From positions 34,574,101-34,638,100 of the forward strand of contig OZ038385.1 in assembly GCA_964036045.1 (NCBI GenBank): DNA of 64,000 nucleotides, given 5' to 3'. A program made the position numbers and the translations under genes. The DNA comes from Eutreptiella sp. 'Long Island Sound 2002' (Eukaryota; Euglenozoa; Euglenophyceae; Eutreptiales; Eutreptiaceae). The notes beneath the pieces were generated by a model. It was not told the origin of the DNA. It saw only the letters and a list, made by a program, of their open reading frames with translations, and ran no database searches. Below, one piece after another: positions 63,972 through 64,000 of the stretch; positions within the stretch are counted from its first letter, which is position 1; each line of letters opens with the position of its first letter.

Positions 63972-64000
63972 GCCCCCCCCCCCCCCCGCACATCCCCAAA

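Overview
This is a nuclear window from a eukaryote with intron-rich genes. Exons are short, GC-rich and bounded by GT..AG. Introns are long and filled with repeats. At several intron positions the reading frame is restored exactly across the splice, which is the best evidence for the gene models. One gene (61.6-62.7 kb, +) has two RING fingers followed by a ZZ finger. That is the architecture of the plant N-degron ubiquitin ligase PRT1, so a green-lineage host, probably a unicellular green alga, is my best guess. This is inference and no species is claimed.

Layout. 0-9 kb: mostly repeat and retroelement debris, with a broken LINE on the minus strand (0.9-2.6 kb) and an unidentified frameshifted coding-like region (8.2-9.0 kb, -). 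10.4-15.2 kb (-): four in-phase exons of a TPR-type protein, with an exon-like stretch on the opposite strand inside one intron. 17.6-18.1 kb (-): one or two isolated helical exons. 20.9-36.1 kb (-): a large coiled-coil protein gene with at least twelve in-frame exons. 36.2-43.5 kb: AT-richer DNA with a perfect fold-back, an orphan 251-codon ORF and a reverse-transcriptase-like ORF (40.2-41.2 kb, +). 43.8-50.4 kb (+): a four-exon TerD-domain gene whose first intron holds palindromic TATACG arrays and a GTGCT satellite. 50.4-55.9 kb: sparse, with small unassigned ORFs and LINE-like fragments. 56.2-56.4 kb: tRNA-like SINE modules. 56.9-60.3 kb (+): a decayed LINE (RT start, zinc knuckle, RNase H) split by about 1 kb of alternating-orientation satellite. 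61.6-62.7 kb (+): the PRT1-like ligase.

The genes do not form an operon or obvious pathway. The clearest proteins are a TerD-family protein, a ubiquitin ligase, a TPR protein and a coiled-coil scaffold. The window is also marked by many G or C homopolymers of 11-18 bases and by a roughly 180-bp repeat present at the left edge and, inverted, at 55.9-56.1 kb. No rRNA, CRISPR array or bacterial-style operon was seen. Transcription starts, polyadenylation sites and most first exons could not be placed by eye.
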